NCBI RefSeq assembly: GCF_014202575.1
Contig: NZ_JACHHB010000005.1
Coordinates: 170,392-234,391 of the forward strand
DNA from: Texcoconibacillus texcoconensis
GTDB lineage: Bacteria > Bacillota > Bacilli > Bacillales > Salisediminibacteriaceae
Direction: 5' to 3'
Length of the DNA: 64,000 nucleotides
The notes below the pieces were generated by a model that was not told the DNA's origin, did no database searches, and was given only the letters and a program-made list of their open reading frames with translations. Shown piece by piece: positions 36,741-45,856 of the stretch (the stretch's first letter is position 1; every line of letters begins with the position of its first letter). The position numbers and the translations under genes are program-made.

Positions 36741-37640
36741 TCACAAACCTGCGGATCTTTGTAAGCGTCTTGCAATTTCTAGAAAATCCTCTTGCGATAT
36801 ACCTGGAGCAAACTCTTCAGGCAATTCATCTAAATCCGGTACTGGTCCTCCTTCTGGCGCACCTTTAATCACCTCAAGTGGACTTCCATCTTCAGGATGT
36901 TTCCCTTTCCATATTTTCGAAACTTCTTGATAATCGTGTTCACTAAATGTATATAACTTCCGATGAACCCCTTCAGCCTCATACTTCCTTGTCGTTTCAA
37001 ACTTTTTATTATCAAGATTTGGGATTGGGAGCATCTTTGTAACATCGACACCTGTCGCGATTTCTAAGGCTTTTGCATAAGCCACAACATGAACGCCACC
37101 ACGAACAAGCAAATAACCAATCATCTCTCGTGCTACTGGATTATCAGTCATTTCATATACGCGCATTTTGTGCGTACGTGCACCACATTCCAAAAAGAAA
37201 TTGTGCAATAAATCAAGAATTAAATTTCCACTATTAAACACATTGTCTGCACCATTCCAACCTTGCCCCATAGAATCGAATGGTTTGGCCGTTTGGGCAG
37301 TGTCAATAAAATGATAAGAATTGCGTTTATCTTTTGCGTTCTGCATAGGTGTAATGTCAGGGTCGCCAGGGAATGTCGTCCCTTGAACCATTAAGTTGAT
37401 GGTGTTTGAAACGAGCTCCACATGGCCAAACTCTTCAGCTGTAATACTTGCAACTAAGTCATAAAATGGTTTCAACTTCTTCTTATTACGAAAAGCAAAC
37501 GATTGAAACATATAGTTGTTGAGCGTCGACATTTCCCCAAACCGTCCACCTAGCAACTCCTGAACTGCTGCAGCACCATTTGCATCAGGATTTTTTGGGG
37601 TCGGTAAGTCAATGAGCAATTTATCGGTTCTTGTGAACAA
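36741..37640 (-). CDS. Manganese (non-heme) catalase
   Basis: A 299 aa di-manganese catalase that splits hydrogen peroxide. The ligand motifs are GGRFGEMSTLNNY (Glu36), AEEFGHVELV (Glu70, His73), and a later GYLLVRGGVHVVAY. ATG at 37655 starts a longer frame, but that ATGGAGGGG is really the ribosome site, and the TTG at 37640, 6 nt after it, gives the usual family start (MFTRTDKL). Relatives in Bacillus (CotJC, YdbD) are spore-associated. An inverted repeat GGTCCTCCTT (36654-36663 with 36708-36717) follows the gene. Confidence 0.93.
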   Translation of the reverse strand: MFTRTDKLLIDLPTPKNPDANGAAAVQELLGGRFGEMSTLNNYMFQSFAFRNKKKLKPFYDLVASITAEEFGHVELVSNTINLMVQGTTFPGDPDITPMQNAKDKRNSYHFIDTAQTAKPFDSMGQGWNGADNVFNSGNLILDLLHNFFLECGARTHKMRVYEMTDNPVAREMIGYLLVRGGVHVVAYAKALEIATGVDVTKMLPIPNLDNKKFETTRKYEAEGVHRKLYTFSEHDYQEVSKIWKGKHPEDGSPLEVIKGAPEGGPVPDLDELPEEFAPGISQEDFLEIARRLQRSAGL

Positions 37641-38533
37641 TTGCTTCCCCTCCATTTATAAAGACTTCTCAAACAAAACTATGTAATGGAGAGGATGTCT
37701 TAAAACTCATTCTTTACTAATAAGTTGATTTTGACTTATACACTAGTATCTTTCTTTACTCAGCAATCGTGTTATATTTTCAGAAGAATAAAACATATTC
37801 GAATACCACAATGAACAAAATTAAAAACATCACTTCAATGAACATTATGTTCGAAAATTCTTGTAAGTAACAACAAATCAATCGCTGAGAGCCCACATTA
37901 CTACCTCTTGACCTCTGACAAAGTAACTAATAAAACTCGTCCTAAAACGATATAGAACGACGATCGAGTCATACAATCATAGAACAAAACTGACTTTTCA
38001 AATAAATAGATCGATAGCCGCTCCATTTTCTAGACTCAAAATCTTATTTTCTTAGCTCTTTAATAATATATTGACATTATACGAGCAAAACCTTTGCAAT
38101 TGACAAAAATTTCTTTATATACTTTTTATTCTATAATATATATTAGAAAATGACTACTCCAAGTCGCACATTTATTTAGAAAAAAACAAGTCAACCACAT
38201 TAAAAACACTGAAAACCAATCCCCATTTATGGATTACCCAATAACACTTGTGATTTTCATCGTGAAATAAATCGGCTTTGGATACGATCTACAACCTTTA
38301 GGTATCGAAACCATGTCGGTTGTAGATGAAGTATCCTACAAGGTACCATTTTTTGTACATGTTCTTTGAAAACTCTGTATATAGAGTTCTGACAAGACGG
38401 GATTTGTTACGTAAAATATCCAAGCACCACTTGCTCCCACACGACCAAAATTGCGAAACACCAAGATAAAGTAGGGCATGTGACGAGTAGTTCAAACAAT
38501 AGAACGCATTATACACGGAATTTCAATCGCTTT
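37641..38533. other. AT-rich region without recognisable genes
   Basis: No open frame here has a ribosome site or family resemblance. The longest, a 72-codon frame at 38298-38516, starts with GTG, lacks a ribosome site and has an odd Cys/Trp/Tyr-rich composition. The only clear structure is the hairpin at 38280-38336. Promoter signals for the Mn catalase gene must lie near the left end, but I could not define them. Confidence 0.5.
38280..38336. other. Long hairpin in the gene-free region (candidate structured RNA)
   Basis: GGATAC-GA-TCTACAACC (38280-38296) pairs with GGTTGTAGA-TGAA-GTATCC (38318-38336), a 15 bp stem with one internal loop. The apical part can pair again (GGT...ACC). A T6 run follows 17 nt downstream on the plus strand. 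It could be the 3' end of a small RNA or an orphan terminator. Confidence 0.5.
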
Positions 38534-39760
38534 TTAAAAAACTTTTTTATCCTTATCACTTTCTCGTTTGATTGATGGTTGAGTTACGTATGCGCCTTTA
38601 CGCCACAACCATTCAACCGGACCATGTGAAAATCGTTCTAACCACCAATAACTATAGGTCATCTGTAGCGAAAAAACGACAACAACTAAGGTTGCACCAC
38701 CGATCACACCTAATTGCGCAAACCATCCTAAGCCATATCCATAGAAAACCGTTGTCATTAAAGCTGATTGGATTAAATAATTCGTCAACGCCATTCGTCC
38801 AACTCGCTCTAGCGATTTTTTCATTTTAGTGTGAGATAAACGATGGCCGTTAAGAACAAACAAGGAGATGTAGGATAATCCAAGTAAAGGACCAGCCAAC
38901 GAATCACTTACGCTATCAAAAATAGATACCGTATCTGAAACAATGAGTAATTTCATGATTAAACCAAAAAAGCCAGTATAAATCATGAGTGCCTTCCATA
39001 AAGTCTTATATTTAGAAACCGTATGTAACCAACCTTTTTTCGCAAAAAAAGCCCCTAATAAAAACAACATCAACGTCTTTAAAATGACGGTTACAAAAAC
39101 AAGAAGTGAATAGGCGTCATTCATTTCAGTTTCTTTCAAAGGATCACCTTTTAAGCGATGATTAAGAACATCAGAGTAACTTCCTTCACTTAGCACGGAT
39201 TGCTCTTGTTTGGCATAAGGTGAAAAATCAATGGACTCTCCCCCGGGGGGAGCTTCTTGAGAAAATACCGCTGCTCCATTAAGAAATACAGCAATAACTA
39301 CGACCCATAACAATATGACAAACGGTCTGCATTTCAAAAACAAAAAAAATAAAAAACCAGTAATCGCATATGTTAATAAGATATCACCATCCCAAATAAA
39401 AAAGAGATGGGACACGCCAATAAAAAAAAGGACGGTCATTCGTCTCATGTACAATAGACGAAAATGTCCATCAATTTCCTTACTTCGGTTCATCAACAAA
39501 ATTGCCCCAAAACCGAATAAAAAAGAAAAAATCGGATAAAAGTTGTTTTCAAAAAATACTTGAATCATCCAATGGGTCGCCTGATCGACTTTTCCAAACG
39601 GTATTGGAATCAATCCGACTTCGGAGCCAAACATCCCATATTGAAACAAGATCATATTAACGAGAAAAATACCAAATAGTGCAAAACCTCTCAATTGGTC
39701 AATATGGTGTAAACGATTTTCTTCATTGGTAGGTTGAATGTTCTCGCCGTGATTATCCAT
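38534..39760 (-). CDS. DUF418 / YeiB-type membrane protein
   Basis: A 408 aa protein with about nine to ten membrane helices. Family features are HHIDQLRGFALFGIFLVNM at the N-terminus, FSFLFGFGAILLMNRS, and the C-terminal DUF418 part GRMALTNYLIQSALMTTVFY with FSHGPVEWLWR. Function of the family is unproven; several members are linked to acyl or envelope modification. Two consecutive ATG codons exist (39763 and 39760); the second has the better distance (7 nt) to AAAGGAG. Confidence 0.85.
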   Translation of the reverse strand: MDNHGENIQPTNEENRLHHIDQLRGFALFGIFLVNMILFQYGMFGSEVGLIPIPFGKVDQATHWMIQVFFENNFYPIFSFLFGFGAILLMNRSKEIDGHFRLLYMRRMTVLFFIGVSHLFFIWDGDILLTYAITGFLFFLFLKCRPFVILLWVVVIAVFLNGAAVFSQEAPPGGESIDFSPYAKQEQSVLSEGSYSDVLNHRLKGDPLKETEMNDAYSLLVFVTVILKTLMLFLLGAFFAKKGWLHTVSKYKTLWKALMIYTGFFGLIMKLLIVSDTVSIFDSVSDSLAGPLLGLSYISLFVLNGHRLSHTKMKKSLERVGRMALTNYLIQSALMTTVFYGYGLGWFAQLGVIGGATLVVVVFSLQMTYSYWWLERFSHGPVEWLWRKGAYVTQPSIKRESDKDKKVF

Positions 39761-39820
39761 CATCTATCTCCTTTCTCCATTGCGAAAAAAGATTCACTAA
39801 CATTCACCTTCTTCTACACA

Positions 39821-39843
39821 AAAAAGCTGACATATCATGTCAG
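39821..39843 (-). terminator. Terminator of sfsA
   Basis: Stem CTGACAT / ATGTCAG (39827-39833 with 39837-39843), followed on the minus strand by T6. Confidence 0.75.
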
Positions 39844-39856
39844 TTATTTGCTCTAC

Positions 39857-40597
39857 TTATGAATGATCATTCTCATCAAAAACAACCGGGATTTCATCAC
39901 GTAACTTTATAGACTGAATACTCACATCACAGCGAAAAGCTCGAATATGTACACCTTTTTCTTGCGCTTGATAAAGAGCTTGCGCAAACCTAGGGTCTAT
40001 TTGTTTTGATGGTTTTAATATTGTAATGTCGCTTCGCTGTGCAACAAAAATCACGCCCCCTTGCCAGCCAGGTTCACACGCGATTTCAGTTAATTCACGT
40101 ACGTGACGTGTCCCTCTTGCTGTCGGTGAATCAGGAAAATAGCCTGTTTGTCCTTCAACGTGAGTAACCCCTTTCACTTCAACGAGGGACGTACTCTCAC
40201 CCTTATGATTTAAGCAAAAATCCCACCTCGAACCTCCACTTTTACATTCTCTTTGTAAACTTTCCCAATCATGGAACGGTTCGATCAACCGATTTTCCAA
40301 CGTTTTTTCGACGAGTTGATTCGGAATCATAGAATTGAGCGACACGAAATGTTCTGCGTGAGCATCAGATTCAATAAGAACAGCTGACCATTTCGTCTTT
40401 CGATTTTTCCCTTCAACATGGCGTAACCAACACCGTCTCCCTTTAACGAGAAGTGTCGGTAAACGACCTGAATCAGGTAAATGTACATCAACCATTTCAC
40501 CTGTATGTTTTAATTGACAAGATAGTAGAAAACGATTTTTTCGTGTAAGGAAAACTGCTTCGTATAACTTTGGAAACTTGATTTCAATTGGTCTCAT
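39857..40597 (-). CDS. sfsA: SfsA family protein (sugar fermentation stimulation)
   Basis: A 246 aa protein with an N-terminal OB-like part (FLLSCQL...VDVHLPDSGRLPTLL) and a C-terminal nuclease-like fold (WDFCLNHKG, LVEVKGVTH with the Asp/Glu/Lys pattern, FPDSPTARGTRHVREL). It is predicted to bind DNA or nucleotides; its role in maltose metabolism is known only from Escherichia coli overexpression. The ATG follows AAGGTGG. Confidence 0.9.
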   Translation of the reverse strand: MRPIEIKFPKLYEAVFLTRKNRFLLSCQLKHTGEMVDVHLPDSGRLPTLLVKGRRCWLRHVEGKNRKTKWSAVLIESDAHAEHFVSLNSMIPNQLVEKTLENRLIEPFHDWESLQRECKSGGSRWDFCLNHKGESTSLVEVKGVTHVEGQTGYFPDSPTARGTRHVRELTEIACEPGWQGGVIFVAQRSDITILKPSKQIDPRFAQALYQAQEKGVHIRAFRCDVSIQSIKLRDEIPVVFDENDHS

Positions 40598-40642
40598 GCT
40601 TATCGATCCACCTTATATACCAGCAACAAATTTGAGTGACAA

Positions 40643-41194
40643 TTATTGTACAGAAAAAATAATTCCTGTTGACAAACGTTGGTCCTCACCCTTTTCTCGA
40701 TCAGAAAAAACAGCTTGAACTTCCACCTCATATTCCCCTGCGGGTACACGATCTTTTTTTGAAAAAGCATTGATAAATGACTCATCATCGCTTTCTTCTA
40801 CATGTACATTTTCAAGGTTATACTCTTCTTCAAACCACCGGTCATGCTTTAGTGTTCCAACAGAATCTGTGCTTTCCTCTTCATAAGCTAAACTTTCATT
40901 TCTTTGAACTTCTTGTACATAAAACGTGAAGGGAGATTGGTCATATTCAATTTCTTGTTTGTCACCTTTACCAATATATTTTAACTTTGCTTTTACTTCA
41001 ACTGACTCATCTTCATCGTATATCGGTTTTTCTGACACAACTCTTAGCAAATAATCTCCGGACTCAGTTTCAGCTACAACTGGACGTTCTTCCACTAATT
41101 CATATCCTTCGAGTAATTCTTCTCCCTCCTCATGTTGCTGACACCCCAACATGAACAATGAAATGAATGGAACAATCCATACTTTAAGATTCAT
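40643..41194 (-). CDS. Putative lipoprotein of unknown function
   Basis: A 183 aa acidic protein with a short signal peptide and lipobox MLGC (Cys18). The mature part is rich in Glu and predicted beta strands (YLLRVVSEKPIYDEDESVEV, GEYEVEVQAVFSD), resembling an Ig-like domain of the BsuPI/YtkA kind. The family is not identified. The ATG follows GAGGTG. It may share a transcript with sfsA 45 bp downstream. Confidence 0.7.
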   Translation of the reverse strand: MNLKVWIVPFISLFMLGCQQHEEGEELLEGYELVEERPVVAETESGDYLLRVVSEKPIYDEDESVEVKAKLKYIGKGDKQEIEYDQSPFTFYVQEVQRNESLAYEEESTDSVGTLKHDRWFEEEYNLENVHVEESDDESFINAFSKKDRVPAGEYEVEVQAVFSDREKGEDQRLSTGIIFSVQ

Positions 41195-41257
41195 AACTTT
41201 TCACCTCATCAGCTTATAGGAAGCTCACTTTCACCAAAAGTACCTCGACATATGAAT

Positions 41258-41279
41258 AAAGCCGGCAAATACCGGCTTT
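41258..41279 (-). terminator. Terminator of the YbjQ-like gene
   Basis: Perfect 8 bp stem AAAGCCGG / CCGGCTTT (41258-41265 with 41272-41279). T-run is short on both strands. Confidence 0.6.
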
Positions 41280-41289
41280 CATTCACGTA

Positions 41290-41607
41290 TTATGATTTCA
41301 ATTTGACAGCTGTTCCATAAACAAGGATTTCTGAGGACCCATTCATAATTGATGATGAAGAATACCGAATGTTTACGATCGCATCTGCCCCCATTTTATC
41401 TGCTTTTTCGACCATCTCTTTTTCTGCTATATCTCGGGACTCTTGAAACATTTCTTCATATTCCTTCATTTTTCCTCCTACAATTCCACGTAAACCGCCA
41501 ACAATGTCTTTACCAATATGTTTGGCTTGCACGGTATTTCCAGTTACTACACCTAGGGCGCGATCGATTTCCATCCCTGGTATTGTCTCTGTTGTTACAA
41601 CGATCAT
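41290..41607 (-). CDS. UPF0145 / YbjQ-family putative heavy-metal-binding protein
   Basis: A 105 aa protein of the YbjQ family: VVTTETIPGMEIDRALGVVT, then a helix with EMVEKADKMGADAIVNIRY, and the C-terminal YGTAVKL. The fold forms pentamers; function is unproven. The frame opens at 41616, but GAGGAG covers that ATG, so the ATG at 41607 (9 nt spacing) is the likely start. Confidence 0.88.
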   Translation of the reverse strand: MIVVTTETIPGMEIDRALGVVTGNTVQAKHIGKDIVGGLRGIVGGKMKEYEEMFQESRDIAEKEMVEKADKMGADAIVNIRYSSSSIMNGSSEILVYGTAVKLKS

Positions 41608-41658
41608 GATCTTCATCTCCTCGTTTGGATTTGCGCCTACTTTGATCTTAAGCTTGAA

Positions 41659-42567
41659 TTAAACCGTTCTTTTCTTCATCTTTTCATTTTCTATCGCTTC
41701 CACTTGCGCTGACATGTAACGCAAAACATTCGGATCTAAACGCCCATCTTCCAGTATACGATTATTCCAATCTTGTTCCAGTAGGAACGTCCTTAAAGCA
41801 CGCTTCACCTCATCCGCTGTCGCATAATCAAACAAGTACTCTTCATTGCGTAAAAATAAATGCACGATATGGAGCGTACGACCAATAAGTGGTAAAAACC
41901 GCTTCGGTTCAGGACGATAAAATGTTAAATGATGCAAAGCATACAGGCGTTTTAGTTCTTTGATAGGTTCTGGGTGATCATCCACTCGTAAATCATATTT
42001 TCGGTCATTGTACCCTCCATATCCTGCACCATTCTGTACAACAAAAAGAGCAGCAGACTGCTTTCCTCTTGAATCTCCACCAACTTCTTGACCACGATCT
42101 AACGCTTCAATTATCCTCTCTGCTAACGTTCCTTCAGTCTTTTCAAATGTTGTAACTAACGTTTCTACAGTCTCTTTGCTAACTAGGAAATTACCTTGGG
42201 CCGAACAATTTATTCCTGTTTGATGTCCTGCCCAACCATGACACCCTTCTCCAGTATATGCTGCTGAATTACCTAAACAATCGATGACGGCAAATTGCCT
42301 AAAAAAATGATGATCATCTTCACTCACTAGTGACCTAACAACCTCTTCTGGTGAAAAGCCTTTCTCTAGTCTGTTCAGTACAGTAGGGCCGTAGGAAGTG
42401 TTCGCATATGCTTGTGTTGCAACCGCACCTACACCCGCTTTCGCCCACGGAACAACAGATCCAACGCTTAAAAACTTTGATTGCACAGCGACCCCAACTT
42501 CCCCTGTCTTTGGATCCACCCCAATGATTGAAAACGTCGCTACACTTGGCTTTTCGTTGTTATACAT
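41659..42567 (-). CDS. DUF1028 Ntn-hydrolase-like protein
   Basis: A 302 aa protein. Residues about 8-215 are DUF1028, predicted to be an N-terminal-nucleophile hydrolase fold: ATFSIIGVDPKTGEVGVAVQ, GVGAVATQAYANTSYGP, and the HHFFRQFAVID segment. The C-terminal ~80 aa are predicted helical and may be a wall or partner-binding module. A frame continues far upstream, but the ATG at 42567 follows GGAGGAGG and precedes the conserved domain. The substrate is unknown. Confidence 0.85.
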   Translation of the reverse strand: MYNNEKPSVATFSIIGVDPKTGEVGVAVQSKFLSVGSVVPWAKAGVGAVATQAYANTSYGPTVLNRLEKGFSPEEVVRSLVSEDDHHFFRQFAVIDCLGNSAAYTGEGCHGWAGHQTGINCSAQGNFLVSKETVETLVTTFEKTEGTLAERIIEALDRGQEVGGDSRGKQSAALFVVQNGAGYGGYNDRKYDLRVDDHPEPIKELKRLYALHHLTFYRPEPKRFLPLIGRTLHIVHLFLRNEEYLFDYATADEVKRALRTFLLEQDWNNRILEDGRLDPNVLRYMSAQVEAIENEKMKKRTV

Positions 42568-42772
42568 GCTAGCGCCTCCTCCAGTGTTAGCGTTTTCATC
42601 TATCGTACTTCCAATTTTTATCTGCGTCAATGCACGAACAAGCCATATCTGAATGTCCTCATTCATTCCTTTAAATGCATACAAAATCGAAATGATATTA
42701 ATCAAAACAAAGTGCATACCGATAAAATATGACGTATAATATTGATTACAACCATTAGAGAGGGGCCTATAT

Positions 42773-43009
42773 ATGTTTACGTTTAAAAATGTCTCAATAC
42801 ACGAACGAAATGAGCAAATCATTGTGATCGCTTTATTTGTAGCCTCAATTATTGTTGGACTTGTGATTGCAAATACGGAGTTGTTTTCTGACCAGAGCTT
42901 CTCAGCTGGGTACATGGTGGGATCATTAATGGCTTGCCTCATCTTATTTTCCATATATATGATGATAGATTCACTATTTTTGAACAAAAATAGAAAAGAT
43001 GTTTCATAA
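42773..43009 (+). CDS. Small two-TM membrane protein
   Basis: A 78 aa protein with two membrane helices (EQIIVIALFVASIIVGLVIA and AGYMVGSLMACLILFSIYMM). I do not recognise the family. The ATG follows GAGAGGGGC, and a possible -10 box TATAAT lies at 42735-42740. It is divergent from the DUF1028 gene and ends in its own terminator. Confidence 0.72.
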   Translation: MFTFKNVSIHERNEQIIVIALFVASIIVGLVIANTELFSDQSFSAGYMVGSLMACLILFSIYMMIDSLFLNKNRKDVS

Positions 43010-43010
43010 T

Positions 43011-43035
43011 ACACGTCAACTAGACGTGTTTTTTA
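43011..43035 (+). terminator. Terminator of the small membrane protein gene
   Basis: Stem ACACGTC / GACGTGT (43011-43017 with 43023-43029) followed by T6 on the plus strand. Confidence 0.85.
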
Positions 43036-43036
43036 G

Positions 43037-43570
43037 TTATTTGACTTTATCCAATATATCTTCAACCGTGTTCGCTTCAACAATCAGACGATACCCATCT
43101 TCGTCTATAAAACCTTCATTTTTCATATGATAGAAAAACTCCAGTAATTGATCATAATATCCATCTATGTTTAAAAGACCACATCGTTTATGATGTTTTC
43201 CTAATTGGGCAAGCGTCATCACTTCAAAATACTCTTCCATCGTCCCAATCCCTCCTGGTAGGGCGATAAATGCATCTGCCAACTCCGTCATGCGACGTTT
43301 TCGATCATGCATCGTTTCCACAATTTCCATCTTAGTAATATATTTGTGTGCCTTTTCTTTCGTTGCCAAAAACTCAGGCATAATCCCACGAACATTGCCA
43401 CCGTGATCGATGACGGCATTGGCTACCTCAGCCATCATCCCGACACTTGCACCTCCATATACGAGTTCAATATTTCGCTTTGCAAGCAATTCCCCTAACT
43501 GTTTTGCTCCATTACGATATTCTTGCTTATTCCCTTCACGTGAACCGCAAAACACACACAACCGTTGCAT
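43037..43570 (-). CDS. LOG family protein (TIGR00730, lysine decarboxylase-like)
   Basis: A 177 aa protein with the two hallmark motifs: LVYGGASVGMMAEVA at the nucleotide-binding turn and PGGIGTMEEYFEV. MHDRKRRM precedes the second. These enzymes release cytokinin-type bases or ribose-5-phosphate from AMP derivatives (phosphoribohydrolase). The Bacillus subtilis relative is YvdD. The ATG follows AAGGGAG. The name lysine decarboxylase is a misnomer. Confidence 0.9.
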   Translation of the reverse strand: MQRLCVFCGSREGNKQEYRNGAKQLGELLAKRNIELVYGGASVGMMAEVANAVIDHGGNVRGIMPEFLATKEKAHKYITKMEIVETMHDRKRRMTELADAFIALPGGIGTMEEYFEVMTLAQLGKHHKRCGLLNIDGYYDQLLEFFYHMKNEGFIDEDGYRLIVEANTVEDILDKVK

Positions 43571-43595
43571 GAGTATATCTCCCTTCTTTCTTCCA

Positions 43596-43680
43596 GTAAA
43601 AAAGCCAGTTTCCTATTAAAGTGTCCACCATTTCTCCATTCACGTCAAATGAAGAAACAACACACTTAGGAAACTGGCTT
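43596..43680 (-). terminator. Terminator of yhbH with long loop
   Basis: Perfect 13 bp stem AAGCCAGTTTCCT / AGGAAACTGGCTT (43602-43614 with 43668-43680), followed by T6 on the minus strand. The 53 nt loop can form additional structure (AAAGTG with CACTT). Confidence 0.75.
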
Positions 43681-43701
43681 ATGATTCACAATAGAAGTAT
43701 T

Positions 43702-44874
43702 CTACCTTTGAGCAACAGATGCATGATCTTTTTGAAAGAACCATTTTAATGCACTGTGCACATCTTGCTTTTGTTTTAAAATATAATGGCGAAACTTCGG
43801 ATCATCAAGGTGTTTATACACGCTCATTAGGCTACTTGGTCGGTTAAATTGGTTTACTTCACCATAGCCAAACATTCTTGAATACTCCATCAGTTGTTTA
43901 ACGAGTTGCATACAACGTTGGTTATCAGAAGTTAAGTTATCACCATCCGAAAAGTGAACAGGGTAAATATTATATTGATGTGGGGAATAATGATTTTCGA
44001 TCAATTCTAAAGCTTTCCGGTATGCTGATGAACAAATCGTTCCTCCACTTTCTCCTTTATAGAAGAAGTCATCTTCCGAAACCACTTTTGCCTCCGTATG
44101 GTGAGCGACAAATTCGATGTCAACCGTCTCATATTTGGTACGCAAAAAGCGGGTCATCCAGAAGAAAAAGCTACGCGCCATATACTTTTCCCAATTTCCC
44201 ATCGACCCTGACGTATCCATCATCGCAATAATGACGGCCTTGGATTCTGGCTTTGTTTTTTCATTCCATGTTTTAAAGCGTAAATCGTCATTATAAATAG
44301 GAGCAATCCCTGGTTTCCCCTCCAATGCATTTCTTTTCAGTGCTGTGAGAATCGTCTGTCGCTTATCGATGTTGCCCATTAATCCTTTTTTACGAATATC
44401 ATCGAATTCAATATCCTCAACGACGATCTGATCTTTTTCTTTCTTCTCTAGATTGGGGAGTTCAAGCTCACTAAATAGCCATTTCTCAATTTCAGAAATC
44501 GATACTTCTGCCTCATAATAATCTTCTCCAGGCTGATCACCTGCTTTTTCTCCACCTTGACCACGGCCTTTTTGTCCCGATCCATCGCGAGCGACGACGT
44601 CACCAACATCACTGTCGCCATCCCCTTGACCGACGTGTTTATTTTTGTCATCGTTATAACGGATTTTATATTCATCTAATGAACGAATCGGAATTTTTAT
44701 AACATCTCGCCCATTACTCATAACAATACTCTCTTCACTAACGAGGTCTGGCAAGTTTTTATGAATGGCATCTTGCACTTTCTCTTGATGACGCTGCTGG
44801 TCTTGATACCCTTTGCGATGGAGGGACCAGTTTTCTTGGGAAATCACATAATTTTTTGTGTTTCGCTCTTTCAT
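43702..44874 (-). CDS. yhbH: YhbH sporulation protein (DUF444, von Willebrand A-like)
   Basis: A 390 aa DUF444 protein. A basic N-terminus and a Gly/Asp-rich linker (about residues 82-118) precede a VWA-like domain with the metal site [15 protein letters not shown]444 proteins work with the kinase PrkA and with SpoVR (yeaG-yeaH-ycgB in Escherichia coli) and matter for sporulation in Bacillus. The ATG follows AGGAGGGAG. Here a signal peptidase gene stands between it and prkA. Confidence 0.93.
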   Translation of the reverse strand: MKERNTKNYVISQENWSLHRKGYQDQQRHQEKVQDAIHKNLPDLVSEESIVMSNGRDVIKIPIRSLDEYKIRYNDDKNKHVGQGDGDSDVGDVVARDGSGQKGRGQGGEKAGDQPGEDYYEAEVSISEIEKWLFSELELPNLEKKEKDQIVVEDIEFDDIRKKGLMGNIDKRQTILTALKRNALEGKPGIAPIYNDDLRFKTWNEKTKPESKAVIIAMMDTSGSMGNWEKYMARSFFFWMTRFLRTKYETVDIEFVAHHTEAKVVSEDDFFYKGESGGTICSSAYRKALELIENHYSPHQYNIYPVHFSDGDNLTSDNQRCMQLVKQLMEYSRMFGYGEVNQFNRPSSLMSVYKHLDDPKFRHYILKQKQDVHSALKWFFQKDHASVAQR

Positions 44875-44949
44875 TTCTCGACTCCCTCCTATAATTCAAT
44901 GATTTCCAAATCATGACCTACGCACATCTTTTTTCATTTTACATACAAT

Positions 44950-44982
44950 AACGGTGGTTAAAATAAGGGGCACCGTTTTTCT
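44950..44982 (+). terminator. Terminator-like hairpin between sipS-like gene and yhbH
   Basis: Stem AACGGTG / CACCGTT (44950-44956 with 44971-44977) followed by T-rich sequence on the plus strand only. As no plus-strand gene precedes it, it may instead mark the end of the signal peptidase transcript. Confidence 0.4.
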
Positions 44983-45087
44983 AAACAATGAGCTTACTTT
45001 ATTCTATGCACGAAAGGTGTCGAGTTGACGGAAGATTCAGTTTATTTTTCATAAATGATTTGGACAAGGTATAGGAAGTCGTATTCG

Positions 45088-45660
45088 TTAAAACATGCGC
45101 AACCTTTTCAAAGGCCAATAGGTAATGTCTACTTTCCCAATAATACGGTCTTTTGAAATAAATCCTAGTTGTCGACTATCCATACTATTTGGACGGTTAT
45201 CTCCTAGAACAAAATACTTGTCGTTTGGAACTTTTCCTTCGCCTGTTACTTGTTCTAGAGTAAAATCATAAGTAAAGGTCTCATCTAAAAGAGCCCTTTT
45301 TTCTTGTTCTAAGAAAGGTTCTTCATACAATTCATCATTTATATAAAGGTGATCATTTTCATAACGAATCTCATCACTTGGAACGCCTATGACACGCTTA
45401 ATATAATCTGTTTCCGGAGTCGCTCGAAATACAATCAAGTCAAAACGTTGAGGGGCATTCCAGTCATACTCAATTTTATTAATAATGACATGTTCGCCAT
45501 CCTGAATTGTCGGTAACATCGATTTTCCACTAACAACATAATTGGTAAAGAAAAAATGATGGACAAAGAATGTGACGATCACAACAAGAATAACAATTTT
45601 CAAAAAAGTCCACGCACTACGAAGCCATTTATGTCTTTCTAATACAACTGATCCCTCCAT
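45088..45660 (-). CDS. sipS: Type I signal peptidase
   Basis: A 190 aa membrane protease with one N-terminal membrane helix (about 19-38) and the Ser-Lys dyad: Ser47 in SGKSMLPTI and Lys88 in DYIKRVIG. GDNRPNSMDSRQLGF is the conserved box E. It cleaves signal peptides of exported proteins. The ATG at 45660 follows GGAGGAAGG; seven upstream codons were rejected. The single-TM form is typical of Bacillus Sip proteins. Confidence 0.93.
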   Translation of the reverse strand: MEGSVVLERHKWLRSAWTFLKIVILVVIVTFFVHHFFFTNYVVSGKSMLPTIQDGEHVIINKIEYDWNAPQRFDLIVFRATPETDYIKRVIGVPSDEIRYENDHLYINDELYEEPFLEQEKRALLDETFTYDFTLEQVTGEGKVPNDKYFVLGDNRPNSMDSRQLGFISKDRIIGKVDITYWPLKRLRMF

Positions 45661-45798
45661 CGCCCTTCCTCCTCCACTCAATCATGGATGCCTTTGTTCT
45701 ATAGACCATTCATTCATAATCATTAAAAAGCTGTATTTTTTATTTCATAGCAACACAAGAACAAAACCGAAGTAAAACGACGTATCTATAAATAGGTA

Positions 45799-45843
45799 CG
45801 AAAAGAGCCGAACTTCCGGACGACACGGATTAAGTTCGACTCT
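45799..45843 (-). terminator. Terminator of prkA
   Basis: Stem AGAGCCGAACTT / AAGTTCGACTCT (45804-45815 with 45832-45843, one mismatch) followed by T4 on the minus strand. Confidence 0.65.
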
Positions 45844-45856
45844 CATCTCTCATTCG

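Noticed and set aside
38298..38516. 72-codon minus-strand frame in the gene-free region
   Set aside because: GTG start without ribosome site, odd composition, and its end overlaps a strong hairpin. No family resemblance.
42568..43014. Long N-terminal extension of the DUF1028 frame
   Set aside because: The 149 extra codons overlap the divergent small membrane gene and show no conserved features. A strong ribosome site marks the start at 42567.
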